The position numbers were made by a program, and so were the translations under genes. Of a stretch of DNA of 64,000 nucleotides, positions 22,971 through 31,592 are shown in pieces. Source of the stretch: Streptomyces sp. JHA26 (GTDB lineage: Bacteria; Actinomycetota; Actinomycetes; Streptomycetales; Streptomycetaceae); NCBI RefSeq assembly GCF_002005565.1, contig NZ_BDJC01000008.1:98195-162194 (forward strand). Direction: 5' to 3'. The notes beneath the pieces are model-generated. The model searched no databases, was not told the DNA's origin, and worked only from the letters and a program-made list of their open reading frames with translations. Position 1 is the first letter of the stretch; every line of letters begins with the position of its first letter.

Positions 22971-23942
22971 CGCCGGATCCGCGCCGTCCGCCGCCTCCGT
23001 CTCCGCACCGCCCGGACGGGCCAGCCACTCGGCGATGGTGCGGGCTATCGGCTGGCCCGTGTCCACCTCGACGAAGCCGAACTGGCCCGACTGGTTGCAC
23101 TCCAGGAACCACCAGGTGCCGTCACCGTCCTCGGCGAAGTCGAAGGCCCCGTACGCCAGGCGCGCCCCGCGCATGTAGGCGAGCACGGCCCCGGCGACGC
23201 GGCGCGGCACCTCGGCCGGCCGCCACGGCTCACCGGACGAGGAGAAGCGGACGTCCACCTCCGTGTCCCGGTCGGCGAGGACCGCCCTGCGGGCGGCGAG
23301 CAGCCGGTCGCCGACGGCGGTGAGACGGACGTCGGCGCGCTTGGCGACCCGGCGTTGCAGCAGCGTCGGACCGTGGGCGACGGCGGAGAAGTCCGCCTCG
23401 GGCGGAACCCGGCTGGTCGGCACCGCCAACGGCGGATCCTGCGGGTGCGCGCCGGAGACGGGCTTGACCACGAGGTCCGGGTAGCGGTCGGCGAACTCGC
23501 GTGCCGCCCGCGGGAACGTCGTGATCAGCGTGGCCGGCACGGGCAGCCCGCACTCCTGGGCGAGGCGCAGTTGCCAGGGCTTGTACCGGGCCCGGTGGGC
23601 GGCGTCGGGCTGGTTCATCCACCGTGCCCCGCAGCCGCGGAGCATGCCGTAGAGCGCCTGCGCGGACTCCTCGGTCAGCCACGTCGAGGGCTCGGCGGCC
23701 CGCGCGGCCGCATCGCCCGGTCTGCGCACCCAGACGGACCGCAGCCCGCCGATGCTCACCAGGCGGCCCCCCGACGAGAGGTGGCCGCGGAAGGAGCCGT
23801 GCGCGAACTCGCCGGAGAGTGCGACGGAGCGGGTCAGGTCGGCGGGGTCCAGACGGACCACCGGCACGCCCGACGCGTTCAGGTGCACGACCACCATGTC
23901 CGCGGTGACGTCCTCTTCACAGGTCAGGATCAGCACGGTCAT
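22959..23942 (-). CDS. tgmB: ATP-grasp graspetide maturase TgmB (SAV_5884-type)
   Basis: 327-residue ATP-grasp ligase expected to close side-chain macrocycles (omega-ester or omega-amide) in the peptide encoded 16 bases upstream. The N-terminal pre-ATP-grasp domain starts MTVLILTCEEDVTADMV. The ATP-binding lysine is in DLVVKPVSG (Lys160), and the metal and phosphate motif is GAFDFAEDGDG followed by FLECNQSGQFGF (Glu281, Asn283). RYKPWQLRLAQECGLPVPAT is the family's hinge segment. It is coupled to tgmA. No tgmC methyltransferase is adjacent. The start is the ATG at 23942. Confidence 0.92.
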   Translation of the reverse strand: MTVLILTCEEDVTADMVVVHLNASGVPVVRLDPADLTRSVALSGEFAHGSFRGHLSSGGRLVSIGGLRSVWVRRPGDAAARAAEPSTWLTEESAQALYGMLRGCGARWMNQPDAAHRARYKPWQLRLAQECGLPVPATLITTFPRAAREFADRYPDLVVKPVSGAHPQDPPLAVPTSRVPPEADFSAVAHGPTLLQRRVAKRADVRLTAVGDRLLAARRAVLADRDTEVDVRFSSSGEPWRPAEVPRRVAGAVLAYMRGARLAYGAFDFAEDGDGTWWFLECNQSGQFGFVEVDTGQPIARTIAEWLARPGGAETEAADGADPAVVG

Positions 23943-23958
23943 TCTCGACGGCCCGTGT

Positions 23959-24150
23959 TCAGTCGTCGAAGTGAGTCTTCGACCCCGCCGTGGAGGTCGT
24001 GGTCCCCAGTTCTCTCAACAGCGCGTGGTCACAGGCGGCCACACGCCCGTCGAGGAGCACGTTCAACTGCAGCCCGGAGTCGTAGACGTACGGAGTGGTG
24101 GCCTCCAACTCCACTGCGGGCCGTGCGTAGTCGAGCGCGAACGGTTGCAT
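23959..24150 (-). CDS. tgmA: ATP-grasp-modified RiPP precursor peptide TgmA
   Basis: 63-residue precursor of a graspetide. The leader MQPFALDYARPAVELEATTP and then YVYDSGLQLNVLLDGR match the family leader recognised by the maturase. The core at the C-terminus is TTTSTAGSKTHFDD (residues 50-63). Donors are Thr50-52, Ser53, Thr54, Ser57, Thr59 or Lys58; acidic acceptors are only Asp62 and Asp63 plus the C-terminus, so at most two side-chain rings seem possible. ATG 24150 follows GGGAGAG. It is transcribed before tgmB. The 119-base upstream gap contains TATAAG, a possible -10. Confidence 0.9.
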   Translation of the reverse strand: MQPFALDYARPAVELEATTPYVYDSGLQLNVLLDGRVAACDHALLRELGTTTSTAGSKTHFDD

Positions 24151-24269
24151 CGTCTCTCCCTGGTCGGTGCTGCGCCGATCAAGCGATGGTTCCTGTGCGC
24201 CGTCGCCTGGTCCGCCGACTTCCTTCGGCTTCCAGAGACTTATACGAGTCGAACGCGTGAATGGTTTCC

Positions 24270-24575
24270 TCACGCAGCGTAGTCGTGGGGCGGGCCCGCG
24301 CCCCGGTCCCGCCGGCCGGGGGAGCCGCGCAGGGAGCGCAGGGCGAGGAGCAGGACGCCGACGTCGTCCAGGTACACCGGATCGGGCACGAGGTCCGCCG
24401 GCAGCACGAAGTAGAGGACGGCGCCCCAGAAGACCCACCGGGGGCCGGCGGGCAGCCCCGCCCTCCTGAGGGCCCGTCGGGTGCGGACCAGCCGCACCAG
24501 GACGCCGACGGCCACGCAGAGCGCGACGGCCGCGAGCGCCACCGCCGCGGCGATCACCACCGTGGTCGTGTCCAC
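24270..24575 (-). CDS. DUF1232 (YkvA-like) membrane protein
   Basis: 101 residues. One N-terminal transmembrane helix (TTTVVIAAAVALAAVALCVA) and a second hydrophobic DUF1232 region, VFWGAVLYFVLPADLVPDP, with the conserved D-L-[VI]-P-D and DD near residue 70. The GTG at 24575 is preceded by AGGAGGGG. DUF1232 proteins are membrane-associated; their role is unknown. It is upstream of tgmA in the same direction but 119 bases apart, so a functional link is uncertain. Confidence 0.85.
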   Translation of the reverse strand: MDTTTVVIAAAVALAAVALCVAVGVLVRLVRTRRALRRAGLPAGPRWVFWGAVLYFVLPADLVPDPVYLDDVGVLLLALRSLRGSPGRRDRGAGPPHDYAA

Positions 24576-24780
24576 CCCGCCCCTCCTTCCGGTACGCGGC
24601 ACACGCCTCGTCCGTCGCCTTCCCGCTCGGCGCGGGGACAAGGCCGCCCGCCGGGTTCCTCATCCCCGTGGCCCGCCCGAGTGGCAGCGCGCGGTGGACG
24701 CGCCTAGTAATGGCACCACCCATCGCGTGTCGCACGTCGGGGACGCAGGGCGGCCGCACCCCCATCCCACGGAGAAGACC

Positions 24781-26211
24781 ATGACCACCGGCTCCTCATC
24801 ACCCCGTACACCCGAGTACGCCATATCCGCCGTGGACCCGCCGACCGCGGAGACGACCACGGTCACCGGCACGCACACGGTCCGGTCCTCGGCCGCCCGC
24901 TCGCCCGACCCACGGGATCCCGGCCCCCGGGAACCCGTCCCGCGGGGGCGCGGGGCCCGGACGGCCGGCACCCACCCGTCGGCCCTGCACGAGCGGGTCC
25001 ACGACCTCGACGACGAAGACCTCTTCACCGACGAAGACCTCTTCACCGACGAGGACCTCCTCGCCGACGAATCCGCGGGCCGTGAACCCGCCGGCCACGC
25101 GACCCCCGGCCACGGGCCCGCCGCCCGCGGTGACGCGGCGCGGTCGTACGGCGACCCCGTCGGCGACCTGGTGCGCGCCGCCGTGGCGGACCGGCCGCTG
25201 GAAGAGGTCGTCGACCTCATCACGATGCTGGAGCAGTCCCCCCGGTACGCGCAGGCCACGGGCGACGCGCTCCGCGCGGTGGGCGTCAACCGCTCGGTGG
25301 AGGACGTCACCCGGCTGGTCGGCCTGCTGACCCGGCCGCCCCGCCATCCGGACAGTGCGGACGAGGCGATCCGCGCCGCGGCGGAGCACCGCTCGGTGGA
25401 GGACGTGACCCGGCTGATGACCCTGCTGCACCGAACCCCCCTGGAGCCGCACTGCGGGCAGGAGGCCGTACGGGCCGCCGCCACCGGCCGCCCGGTGGAG
25501 GACCTGGTCGAACTGATCGGCCGGCTCGCCGAGGAGCAGCGGACGCACGCCGGCCGGCCGGACCCCCGGCTCGCGCAGCCGGTCGCGGAGGACCCGTACG
25601 GGACCGGGGCTCCGGCACCCGCCGACGGACCGGTGGCGCCCGCCGGAGCCGGACCCCGCGGCCGCGAACGGCGCCGGTTCCCGCGCCCGGCCCGCAGGGA
25701 CCGGACCCGCGACCGCACGCCGCGCGGCCGCAGGGCCCAGGACGCACCGCGCGACCGCGACCGCGTCCCCGGGGCCCGACGTGCCGCCCGGCGGGCGCTC
25801 TGGCCGGCCTGGCTCACCGTCGTCGCGCTCACCGGCTGCGGTGTGGCCTACTTCCCGCTGCACCACAACGACGCGTCCGTCCGCGGCTACGCGTTCGCGC
25901 TCGGGACGTCGGCGCTCTGCCTGGCCGTCGCCCTGCTCCTGACCGTGCGCGCCGCCGTGCCGGTGCTCGCCGTGGCGGTCGTGCTGCCGGCGGCACTCGC
26001 CGCGGCCAAGCTCTACGGCACCGTGACCCCCTCGGTGGAGATGTCCCGGACCGTCGACCTCACCCTCGCGCCCACCTGGATCGCCGTGGGGGCCGCCGTA
26101 CTGGCGTCACTGGTCGCGCTGACGGCCCTGTGCGTACGGGTCGCCTCGCAGGCGCCCGCCAGGAGCCGGCCGGTCCACCCGATCACCGGAGCACGCCGCG
26201 TCGCGGACTGA
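24781..26211 (+). CDS. Repeat-containing membrane protein with four ~33-residue repeats
   Basis: 476 residues of unrecognised family. The N-terminal 100 residues are disordered and acidic and include DEDLFTDEDLFTDEDLLADE from an 18-bp DNA repeat. Residues about 125-260 hold four tandem repeats with the core R-[SP]-[VL]-E-[DE]-[VL]-x-x-L-[IVM]-x-x-L, as in NRSVEDVTRLVGLL and HRSVEDVTRLMTLL, each preceded by EAIRAAAE-like helices. A basic linker follows, then about four hydrophobic segments (from AWLTVVALTGCGVAYF to the end). The likely topology is a cytosolic repeat domain on a C-terminal membrane anchor. ATG 24781 follows GGAGAAG. Function unknown. Confidence 0.75.
   Translation: MTTGSSSPRTPEYAISAVDPPTAETTTVTGTHTVRSSAARSPDPRDPGPREPVPRGRGARTAGTHPSALHERVHDLDDEDLFTDEDLFTDEDLLADESAGREPAGHATPGHGPAARGDAARSYGDPVGDLVRAAVADRPLEEVVDLITMLEQSPRYAQATGDALRAVGVNRSVEDVTRLVGLLTRPPRHPDSADEAIRAAAEHRSVEDVTRLMTLLHRTPLEPHCGQEAVRAAATGRPVEDLVELIGRLAEEQRTHAGRPDPRLAQPVAEDPYGTGAPAPADGPVAPAGAGPRGRERRRFPRPARRDRTRDRTPRGRRAQDAPRDRDRVPGARRAARRALWPAWLTVVALTGCGVAYFPLHHNDASVRGYAFALGTSALCLAVALLLTVRAAVPVLAVAVVLPAALAAAKLYGTVTPSVEMSRTVDLTLAPTWIAVGAAVLASLVALTALCVRVASQAPARSRPVHPITGARRVAD
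25012..25065 (+). repeat. Three 18-bp tandem repeats encoding an acidic motif
   Basis: Units at 25012-25029, 25030-25047 (nearly identical) and a diverged third at 25048-25065 encode DEDLFT, DEDLFT and DEDLLA. Confidence 0.85.
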
Positions 26212-26270
26212 CCGTCCCTCCGCCCCCCGGGTCCGCGCCGCACGCCCGCGCGGACCGCGGGGGGCCGCCG

Positions 26271-28400
26271 TCACGCCCTCAGCATGCCCGCGGGGTGCTC
26301 GTGCTCGAGCAGCCCGGACAGCACCCGGTCGGGGGTCAGCGGGAGCTTCCGGAAGCGGATGCCGGTGGCGTGGTGGACCGCGTTGCCGACGGCCGCCGCC
26401 GAACCGACGATGCCGATCTCGCCGATCCCCTTGCTGCCCATGGGGTTGAGGTGGGCGTCCTCCTCGTCCACCCAGTACGCCTCCACGGACGCGACGTCGG
26501 CGTGCGCGGGCACGTGGTACGACGCCAGGTCGCGCTCGACGAAGTCGCCGGACACCGGGTCCACCGTGCTGCCCTCGGTCAGCGCCATGCCCAGCCCCAT
26601 CGTCATCCCGCCGACGAACTGCGAGCGCGCCGTACGGGCGTTGAGGATGCGCCCGGCGGCGAAGACGCCCAGCATCCGCCTCACCCGCACCTCCCCGGTC
26701 ACCGTGTCGACGGCGACCTCGGCGAAGTGCGCCCCGAACGCGTGCCGCGCGTACGGTGTCTCGGCGTCGGCGGTGCCGGTGGTGTCGGCCTCGGCCACGA
26801 GGCCCTCGTCGGGCAGCGGACCCACGGGACCCTCCAGACGTCCGGCCAGCCGCGCGCACGCCTCGTGCACGGCCCAGCCCCAGGAGGCGGTGCCGGCCGA
26901 GCCGCCCGCCACCGGCGCGAGGCCGAAGTCGCTGTTCGCCACCTCGATGCGGATCCGTTCCAGGGGCACGCCGAGCGCGTCGGCCGCGATCTGCGCGCAC
27001 ACCGTCCGGGCCCCGGTGCCGATGTCCGTGGCGTTGACCCGCACCAGGAAGCCGCCGTCGGGCAGCGCCCGGGCCGAGGCGCGGCAGGGCGCGGCCATCA
27101 CCGGGTACGTGGCGGCGGCCACCCCGCTGCCCACCAGCAGGGGGCCCTCGGCGCGTGATCCCGGGCGCGGATCGCGCTCCGCCCAGCCGAACCGGCGCGC
27201 GCCCTCGCGCAGACACTCCACGAGGTGCCGGCTGCTGAAGGGCCTGCCGCTGTCGGGTTCGGTCTCCGGCTCGTTGCGGATCCGCAGCTCCACCGGGTCG
27301 ACGCCGAGTTCGGCGGCGAGCTCGTCCATCGCGGACTCCAGCGCGTACATGCCGGGACACTCGCCCGGGGCGCGCATCCAGGACGGCGTGGGCACGTCCA
27401 GGGGCGTCACGCGGTGCAGCGTGCGCAGGACCGGAGTGCCGTACATGACGCGCGCGGGGACCGCCGCCTGCTCCACGAACTCCTTCACCCGCGAGGTGTG
27501 CGTGGTCGCCTCGTGGGAGAGCGACGTGAGCCGCCCTTCGGTGTCGGCACCCAGGCGCAGCCGGTGCAGGGTCGGCGCGCGGTGGCCGACGGTGGTGGGC
27601 AGGTGGCGGCGCGGCAGCGCGACGGTGACGGGCCGGCCGGTGTGCAGCGCCGCCATCACGGCCAGGACCACGTCGGGGCGAGGAGTGCCCTTGGACCCGA
27701 AACCGCCGCCCACGTGCTCGGCGAGGACCGTGATCCGCTCCTCGGACAGCCCGAACAGCGCGGCGAGTTCCTTCCGCACGGCGGTGCTGCCCTGGCTGGA
27801 GGAGTGCACGGTCAGCCGCTCGCCGTCCCACACCGCGGTGCTGGCGTGCGGCTCCATCGGGTGGTTGTGCAGCGGAGGCACCTCGTACGCGACGTCCACC
27901 CGGACCGGCGAGGACGCGAAGGCGCCGTCGGCGTCGCCCCGTTCGGTGACGGCCGGGAAGCCCCCGTTGGCCTTCTCGGGGACGTAGGCCCCGGAGTGGT
28001 CGACGGTGAGCGTCACGTCGTGGCCCTCCGTCTCGTAGGTGACGCGGACGGCGGCGGCGCCCGCCCGGGCCGCCTCCGGCGTCTCGCCCACCACCAGGCC
28101 CACGGACCAGCCCCGGTGCGGCACGCGCGGGCTCTGCAGCAGGGCGAGCGTGGGATCGTCGGGCTCGCCCAGTCGGGGCGCGTTCTCGTGCGTGAGCACC
28201 GCGAGCACGCCGGGCAGCGCGAGCGCGGGCCCGGGGTCGACACCGGTCACCCGGCCGCGTGCGACCGCCGCGGGCACGGGCCGGGCGTGGGCGCGGTCGG
28301 GGAACGCGTACTCGGCGGCGTACCGGGCGGTGCCGGTGACCTTCTCCCGTCCCTCCCGGCGCTCGGCGGGAGCGCCCAGGACGGTCTCGGTGCCGGTCAT
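26271..28400 (-). CDS. Molybdenum-binding large subunit of an aldehyde oxidoreductase (PaoC/YagR-like)
   Basis: 709-residue catalytic subunit of the xanthine oxidase superfamily. It would oxidise aldehydes or N-heterocycles at a molybdopterin-cytosine-dinucleotide centre. AEHVGGGFGSKG and NPMGSKGIGEIGIVGS are cofactor loops; Glu of GIGEIG is the catalytic base. MRAPGECPGMYALESAMDE and TDIGTGARTV are further family blocks. The length near 730 residues and the small N-terminus match PaoC rather than eukaryotic enzymes. ATG 28400 follows AGGAGGA. It is third in an iron-sulfur/FAD/Moco operon. No XdhC-type chaperone gene is nearby. Confidence 0.92.
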   Translation of the reverse strand: MTGTETVLGAPAERREGREKVTGTARYAAEYAFPDRAHARPVPAAVARGRVTGVDPGPALALPGVLAVLTHENAPRLGEPDDPTLALLQSPRVPHRGWSVGLVVGETPEAARAGAAAVRVTYETEGHDVTLTVDHSGAYVPEKANGGFPAVTERGDADGAFASSPVRVDVAYEVPPLHNHPMEPHASTAVWDGERLTVHSSSQGSTAVRKELAALFGLSEERITVLAEHVGGGFGSKGTPRPDVVLAVMAALHTGRPVTVALPRRHLPTTVGHRAPTLHRLRLGADTEGRLTSLSHEATTHTSRVKEFVEQAAVPARVMYGTPVLRTLHRVTPLDVPTPSWMRAPGECPGMYALESAMDELAAELGVDPVELRIRNEPETEPDSGRPFSSRHLVECLREGARRFGWAERDPRPGSRAEGPLLVGSGVAAATYPVMAAPCRASARALPDGGFLVRVNATDIGTGARTVCAQIAADALGVPLERIRIEVANSDFGLAPVAGGSAGTASWGWAVHEACARLAGRLEGPVGPLPDEGLVAEADTTGTADAETPYARHAFGAHFAEVAVDTVTGEVRVRRMLGVFAAGRILNARTARSQFVGGMTMGLGMALTEGSTVDPVSGDFVERDLASYHVPAHADVASVEAYWVDEEDAHLNPMGSKGIGEIGIVGSAAAVGNAVHHATGIRFRKLPLTPDRVLSGLLEHEHPAGMLRA

Positions 28401-28425
28401 GGAGTCCTCCTCGTGGACGCCGGTG

Positions 28426-29418
28426 TCAGGTGATGGCCGGCGGCGCCAGCCGGCCCAGTACGTCCAGGGCGAGCCGACGGGCCAGCGGCACCTTGTAGGC
28501 GTTGTCCCGCAGCGGCTCGGCCGCCTCCAGCTCCAGGTCGACGGCGTGCTCGAACGCGGCCGTCGTGGGCGCCGCGCCGAGTAGCGCCTCCTCGGCCCGC
28601 CGGGCCCGCCAGGGCCGGTGCGCGAGCGCGCCGAACGCGATGCCGGCCCGGTCCACCACACCGTTCTCCATGTGCAGCACGACGGCCACGGAGGCCAGCG
28701 CGAAGGCGTACGACGCCCGGTCCCGGGCCTTGCGGTAGGCCGACGGCAGCCCGGCCGTCGCGGCGGGCAGAACCACGCCGGTGATCAGCTCGCCGGGGCG
28801 GATCTCGGTGTCCCGCTCGGGGTGCTCGCCGGGCAGCCGGTGGAACTCGGCGGCGGACACGCTCCGGGCGCCCTCGGTGCCGTACAGCTCCACGCGGGCG
28901 TCGAGGGCGGCCAGCGCCACCGCCATGTCCGAGGGGTGGGTGGCGATGCAGAGCGCCGAGTGCCCGAGCACCGCGTGGTCGCGGTGCACCCCCTCCAGCG
29001 CGCCGCAGCCGGTGCCGGGCTCGCGCTTGTTGCAGGGCTTGGTCACGTCCTGGAAGTAGGGGCAGCGGGTGCGCTGCAGCAGGTTGCCGCCCGTGGTCGC
29101 GGCGTTGCGCAGCTGCCCCGAGGCACCCGACAGCAGGGCCTGGGACAGCGCGGGCCAGCGGTCGCGGACGGCGGAATGGGCGGCGAGGTCGCTGTTGCGC
29201 ACCATCGCGCCGACGCGCAGCGAACCGTCGGGCAGCTCCTCCACCGCATCCAGCGGCAGCCGCGTGACGTCGACGAGCGCGGTGGGCGCCTCCACGCCGA
29301 GCTTCATCAGGTCGACCAGGTTGGTGCCGCCGCCCAGGTAGCGGGCGCCGGGGTGGGTGGCGAACGCGTCGGTGGCCTCCTCGACGCTGCCCGCCCGTAC
29401 GTAGGCGAAGGGCTTCAC
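28426..29418 (-). CDS. FAD subunit of the aldehyde oxidoreductase, with a [4Fe-4S] insertion (PaoB-like)
   Basis: 330 residues. ARYLGGGTNLVDLMKLG binds FAD pyrophosphate. QLRNAATTGGNLLQRTRCPYF leads into a Cys-rich insertion with Cys119, Cys129, Cys138 and Cys157 (CPYF, PCNKR, GCGALEG, ALCIAT). This matches the extra [4Fe-4S] site of E. coli PaoB, which ordinary xanthine dehydrogenase FAD subunits lack. The GTG start overlaps the previous stop (GTGA). It passes electrons from the Moco subunit and the [2Fe-2S] centres to FAD and onward. Confidence 0.92.
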   Translation of the reverse strand: MKPFAYVRAGSVEEATDAFATHPGARYLGGGTNLVDLMKLGVEAPTALVDVTRLPLDAVEELPDGSLRVGAMVRNSDLAAHSAVRDRWPALSQALLSGASGQLRNAATTGGNLLQRTRCPYFQDVTKPCNKREPGTGCGALEGVHRDHAVLGHSALCIATHPSDMAVALAALDARVELYGTEGARSVSAAEFHRLPGEHPERDTEIRPGELITGVVLPAATAGLPSAYRKARDRASYAFALASVAVVLHMENGVVDRAGIAFGALAHRPWRARRAEEALLGAAPTTAAFEHAVDLELEAAEPLRDNAYKVPLARRLALDVLGRLAPPAIT

Positions 29419-29981
29419 GGGATCACGTCCTCGACCGCGTCGACGATGCGCGGATACGCCCCGCACCGGCACAGGTTGCCGCTCAGCCGCTCCCGGATCT
29501 CGTCCCGGTCCAGCGGCACGGGCTCGCCGGAGGGTGCCGCCGGGTCGGTGACGTGGGAGGGGTGACCGGCCTCGGCCTCGGCGAGCGCGCCGATCGCGGA
29601 GCAGATCTGGCCGGGGGTGCAGTAACCGCACTGGAAGGCGTCGCGCTCCAGGAACGTCCGTTGCAGCGGGTGCAGTTCCTCGCCGTTCCCGGCGAGGCCC
29701 TCGACCGTGGTGACCTCGCATCCGTCCAGGGCGACGGCCAGTTGGAGGCAGCTGTTGACGCGCCGGCCGTCCACCAGGACCGTGCAGGCGCCGCACTGGC
29801 CGTGGTCGCAGCCCTTCTTGGCGCCCGTGAGCCCGAGGTCCTCCCGCAGGAGGTCCAGCAGGACGCGGCGGTGGTCGACGGAGAGGGTGTGGGGTTTGCC
29901 GTTGACCCGCAGGGTGGTGTCCGAGCGGGACGACTCGGGCGGGAGGGAGGCGGGGGAGGCGTTCCGGTGCTGGCTGTCCAT
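29415..29981 (-). CDS. [2Fe-2S] subunit of the aldehyde oxidoreductase (PaoA-like)
   Basis: 188 residues. The plant-type ferredoxin centre uses Cys58, Cys63, Cys66 and Cys78 (KKGCDHGQCGACTVLVDG). The second centre uses Cys118, Cys121, Cys171 and Cys173 (QCGYCTPGQ, LCRCGAYPR). A roughly 20-residue insertion (about 138-158) separates the last pairs. The start is taken at ATG 29981, with GGAAGGT about 10 bases upstream. Unlike E. coli PaoA there is no Tat signal, so this complex should be cytoplasmic. First gene of the three-gene operon. Confidence 0.92.
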   Translation of the reverse strand: MDSQHRNASPASLPPESSRSDTTLRVNGKPHTLSVDHRRVLLDLLREDLGLTGAKKGCDHGQCGACTVLVDGRRVNSCLQLAVALDGCEVTTVEGLAGNGEELHPLQRTFLERDAFQCGYCTPGQICSAIGALAEAEAGHPSHVTDPAAPSGEPVPLDRDEIRERLSGNLCRCGAYPRIVDAVEDVIP

Positions 29982-30183
29982 GGCGTCGGTGACCTTCCGG
30001 GACGGGCCGTGCTGCTGTGCAGACCGCGTATCCAGGCTGGGCCGCCTGACACATGGGGGCGCCCTCACCGGGCCACCGCAGGCCGCCGGGGCGCTTTCCC
30101 CCTCCGGCCCCCGGCCCCGCTCCGGCCGCTTGCCCTCCACGACCCGGAGCCCGCCCGTCCCGACCGCCTCGGCCGGGCCGTCG

Positions 30184-31398
30184 TCAGCCGTCGGCCGCGG
30201 GCCTGTCCGCCTCTCCCGGCTCGCGTGCCCCGGCGGGTCCGGTCGTCTCTCCCGGCTCGCTCGTGCCCTCCGGCTCCCCGGTGCCCGGGGCCGGCGCGGG
30301 CCGGGACACCCTGCCGGGGATCCTGAACCGCTCCAGCGTGCGGCTCAGCTGCCGCAGCGGCGAGACGGCGGGGGAGACGGACGGCGACGGCCGGGCGGGG
30401 GCGGCGGCGGACTCCCGGTACGCGGCCAGCGCCTCGGCCGCGCGCTCGGCCGCCTCCCGGTACAGGTCGCGGGACTGCGTCATGGCCTCCAGCGCCTCGG
30501 CGTACATGGCCACCAGCTTGCGCTCGCGGGCCAGTTCCTCCTCCAGGGTCAGCAGCCGCCAGTCCTCCCGCAGCGCCGTGAGCGCCTCCTCGGCGCCGTC
30601 CGCGAGCGGCCGGGGCAGCGCCGCGAAGGCCGTCACCGCCGCGATGAGATCGGTGGGCTCGGTGCCGTCCAGGAAGACGCTGCGGACGGAGAACTCCCGG
30701 GCGTCGTAGTCGGCGGGGGCCGGAGTGCCGGGCAGGATCACCGCGCCGCCGCGCGGCACCTGGACGCCGAAGTCCTCCAGGGCCCAGTTCACGACCCGCA
30801 GCTGCTGCGGTGCCGCGCGGTGCTCGACCACGCGGTGGCGCAGGCTCGCGGGCAGCCGCTCCGCCAGCGGCACCCGCCCGCGGTGGTCGGGGGTCATCGC
30901 CTCGTGCACGACGACGTGGATGTTCCACGCGCCGCGCCCGGCCTCCTTGATCAGCCGCCGTACGGCCTTGTCGTCGTCCGGCAGCGTGTTGATCCCGCGC
31001 AGCCGCAGGCCGGTGGCGACGTCGCGGTCCCAGGTGACGTCGGGATCCTCGGGCCAGAACATGGTGGCGGGCGACGGCCAGGCGGGATCCCAGGCGTCCT
31101 CGGCCTCCGCGAGCAGGGTCCACTCCTGTCCGCCCGACGAGCGGGGCGCCAGCGTCAGCCGGGCGCGCACGGTGACGGCACCGCCGGCCTTCCAGCGCGC
31201 TTCGAAGATCCGCGCACCGGGCGTGCCGTCCCCGGCCGGGTCGTCGGGCAGTTCCTGGAAGTCGTCGAGGACGTGGCCGTCCTTGAGGCGTCGCAGGGTG
31301 CGCCGGACGGTGTCCTCCGCGGCGGATCCGACGTGGCGGCCACGAGCCGGCCACACCGTGGGCGGGATCGTGGGGCGGGCGGTGGGAGAGGTCGGCAT
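30184..31398 (-). CDS. Protein of unknown function with C-terminal coiled coil
   Basis: 404 residues, family not recognised. Residues 25-115 are Trp-rich with a mixed strand pattern (DDFQELPDDP, EARWKAGGAVTVRARLTLAP). The middle is globular with VVVHEAMTPDHRGRVPLAE. Residues about 285-330 form a heptad-like helix (EEELARERKLVAMYAEALE and onward), and the last 55 residues are Pro/Glu/Gly-rich. No signal peptide or membrane span. A longer antisense frame exists but has shadow-like composition. It is divergent from the SDR at 31593 with a 194-base gap. No function proposed. Confidence 0.65.
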   Translation of the reverse strand: MPTSPTARPTIPPTVWPARGRHVGSAAEDTVRRTLRRLKDGHVLDDFQELPDDPAGDGTPGARIFEARWKAGGAVTVRARLTLAPRSSGGQEWTLLAEAEDAWDPAWPSPATMFWPEDPDVTWDRDVATGLRLRGINTLPDDDKAVRRLIKEAGRGAWNIHVVVHEAMTPDHRGRVPLAERLPASLRHRVVEHRAAPQQLRVVNWALEDFGVQVPRGGAVILPGTPAPADYDAREFSVRSVFLDGTEPTDLIAAVTAFAALPRPLADGAEEALTALREDWRLLTLEEELARERKLVAMYAEALEAMTQSRDLYREAAERAAEALAAYRESAAAPARPSPSVSPAVSPLRQLSRTLERFRIPGRVSRPAPAPGTGEPEGTSEPGETTGPAGAREPGEADRPAADG

Positions 31399-31592
31399 GA
31401 GTCCATCTGTGAGGCGGGGGTACGGGCGGAAGGCCAGTATCGTCGCCGCGGGCCGTCCGAGATCACCCGGGGTCCGCCGTCCGGGCGTGCCACGCGCCGC
31501 GCCCGGCGCGGTCCGCCGGGACCGGAAGCGGGTCGTGGGCGAGGCTGGCGGGAGGACGACGGAAGACCGTACGTACGACAGGGAGTGACCCG

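Noticed and set aside
25012..25065. Short regularly spaced repeats that might be a CRISPR array
   Set aside because: The units are directly adjacent, in frame and code for an acidic peptide; there are no spacers and no cas genes.
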